64,000 bases of DNA from Osmia lignaria lignaria. Lineage: Eukaryota; Arthropoda; Insecta; Hymenoptera; Megachilidae. The notes beneath the pieces were generated by a model. That model saw only the letters and a program-made list of their open reading frames with translations, was not told the origin of the DNA and searched no databases. The stretch lies in assembly GCF_051020975.1 (NCBI RefSeq), contig NW_027478166.1, positions 10,665,501 to 10,729,500 of the forward strand, in the 5' to 3' direction. The position numbers were made by a program, and so were the translations under genes. This document shows, one piece after another, positions 63,078 to 64,000 of the stretch; the stretch's first letter is position 1, and the number at the start of each line of letters is the position of its first letter.

Positions 63078-64000
63078 GATCAGATGCGTAGTTCTCGAGA
63101 TATATCAAGATATTTAAAAGTTCCGAAGCCGCACCAACATAATAGAGATACAGAAACACCGTGGCCCCTTTCTTTGAGATAACTCGGCACTACTGCGAGC
63201 TGGAAATGCCACTTCCAGTTTAGCTGTGCAGAAGAAGAACAACAAGAAGAAGAAATATCTCGAAATATGTCCGTCAGGCCCCTTCCCTTGAGATAAATCT
63301 GCAAGTATCTTGGAAAGGAAGCGAGCTATGGCAAAATGTTAAGAGACCTTTTTTGTAGAGAATTAAGTTTCCTACTTTTTATCTTCTATGATATTTTTTG
63401 ATCGGATGCGTAGTTCTCGAGATATATCGAGATATTTAAAAGTGCCGAAGCCGCACCAACATAATAGAGATGCAGAAACACCGTGGCCCCTTTCTTTGGG
63501 ATAACTCTGCACTATTGCGAGCTGGAAATGCCACTTCCAGTTTAGCTGTGCAGAAGAAGAACAACAAGAAGAAGAAATATCTCGAAATATGTCCGTCAGG
63601 ACCCTTCCCTTGAGATAAATCTGCAAATATCTCGGAAACGAAGCGAGCTATTGCAAAACGTTAAGAGACCTTTTTTGTAGAGAATTAAGTTTCCTACTTT
63701 TTATGTTGTATGATATTTTTTGATCAGATGCGTAGTTCTCGAGATATATCAAGATATTTAAAAGCTCCGAAGCTGCACCAACATAATAGAGGTACAGAAA
63801 CACCGTGGCCCCTTTCTTTGAGATAACTCTGCACTATTGCGAGCTGCAAATGCCACTTCCAGCTTAGCTGTGCAGAAGAAGAACAACAAGAAGAAGAAAT
63901 ATCTCGAAATATGTCCGTCAGGCCCCTTCCCTTGAGATAAATCTGCAAATATCTCGGAAACGAAGCGAGCTATGGCAAAATGTTAAGAGACGTTTTTTGT

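Larger units (their letters stand above)
1..64000. repeat. Satellite DNA array, 322-bp monomer, 199 tandem copies
   Basis: The window is filled end to end by one tandem repeat. Successive GATCAG anchors lie 322 bp apart at 1, 323, 645, 967, 1289 and so on to 63722. Correcting for the short monomers listed separately gives exactly 198 complete units plus 279 bp of a 199th. No inversion, foreign insertion or unique spacer was seen, and the array runs off both edges. In order, a unit holds: a GATCAG start with a TCGAGATATAT dyad region; a GC-richer centre (ccgaagccgcacc, accgtggcccc); a CAGCTTAGCTG dyad; a purine triplet tract; a second ggcccctt block; tatctcggaaacg; and an AT-rich tail with T-tracts. 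No gene should be called here. Family and species are not recognised. Centromeric or pericentromeric location is inferred from size, homogeneity and higher-order structure. Confidence 0.98.
58892..64000 (+). repeat. Diverged right-hand stretch of the array
   Basis: Fifteen full monomers and a partial one carry many private changes and no long duplicated block. Examples are caccaaaatgatag at 59270, cgaaatatatcg at 59233, aacacggtgg at 60901 and aagtatcttggaaagg at 63304. The unit at 60824 has a stop in the minus-strand frame (TCA at 61006-61008). The last unit, 63722-64000, is cut by the window edge. It has the agctccgaagctgcacc and agaggtacag marks also seen at 23500. No other feature is seen. 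Confidence 0.8.

Noticed and set aside
1..64000. Hundreds of minus-strand frames of 73-84 codons that could be read as a tandem gene family.
   Set aside because: They are one frame repeated by the satellite. Starts are TTG, the consensus lacks ATG, variants are mostly nonsynonymous and no domain is recognisable.
1..64000. Hammerhead ribozyme, which some insect satellites carry.
   Set aside because: I found no CTGATGA core paired with a GAAA element on either strand. CTGATCA on the minus strand lacks the required G. A covariance-model search (Rfam hammerhead models) would settle it.
1..64000. CRISPR array.
   Set aside because: The period is 322 bp and the whole unit is repeated. There are no short repeats separated by unique spacers and no cas genes.
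1..64000. Bacterial or phage origin of the window.
   Set aside because: No gene, ribosome-binding pattern, operon or RNA gene is present. A pure 64-kb array of this type is typical of eukaryotic heterochromatin.

Overview
The whole 64-kb window is one uninterrupted head-to-tail satellite DNA array. The repeat unit is 322 bp (about 39% GC by hand count of the first unit). Anchoring every unit on the motif GATCAG (or its one-base variants) gives 198 complete monomers plus a 279-bp partial one at the right edge (63722-64000). All are in the same orientation. I found no unique sequence, gene, RNA gene, transposon insertion or array edge. Of the 198 complete monomers, 184 are 322 bp, two are 321 bp, three are 320 bp and nine are 319 bp. 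Monomer starts follow 1 + 322k once these short units are subtracted.

This points to eukaryotic heterochromatin, most likely a centromeric or pericentromeric satellite. The species cannot be fixed from the sequence. The AT-rich tail with T-tracts and the 'tatctcgg' style of sequence remind me of insect satellites, but that is an unverified impression. I do not recognise the family by name.

The array is not uniform. Monomers fall into a few linked-variant classes: A (gatcagatgcg, ttctcgag, atcaag, ctattgc), B (gatcagaagcg, ttttcgag, atcgag, ctagtgc), A' (cgatcagaggcg) and C (gatcggacgcg). In 4.5-21 kb, A and B units tend to alternate, which suggests a dimeric (644-bp) ancestor. Layered on this are segmental duplications that behave as local higher-order repeats (HORs): a one-monomer-deleted copy at 0-4 kb; dimer, tetramer and hexamer duplications at 7.7-21.9 kb; a 13-monomer (4186-bp) duplication at 26.4-34.4 kb; a 10-monomer offset repeat at 37.7-42.2 kb; and a nested 21/8/29-monomer system at 42.5-58.6 kb. 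The flanks 21.9-25.7 kb and 58.9-64 kb show mostly individually diverged units. Several monomers are chimeras joining the left half of one variant to the right half of another, which are the expected products of in-register unequal exchange or gene conversion.

Each monomer carries a minus-strand open frame of about 74 codons, open in about 194 of 199 copies. It begins only at TTG, has no in-frame ATG in the consensus, and its variants between copies are mostly amino-acid-changing. I therefore treat it as a by-product of base composition and array homogenisation, not as a gene. Nothing in the window supports annotation of a protein-coding gene.
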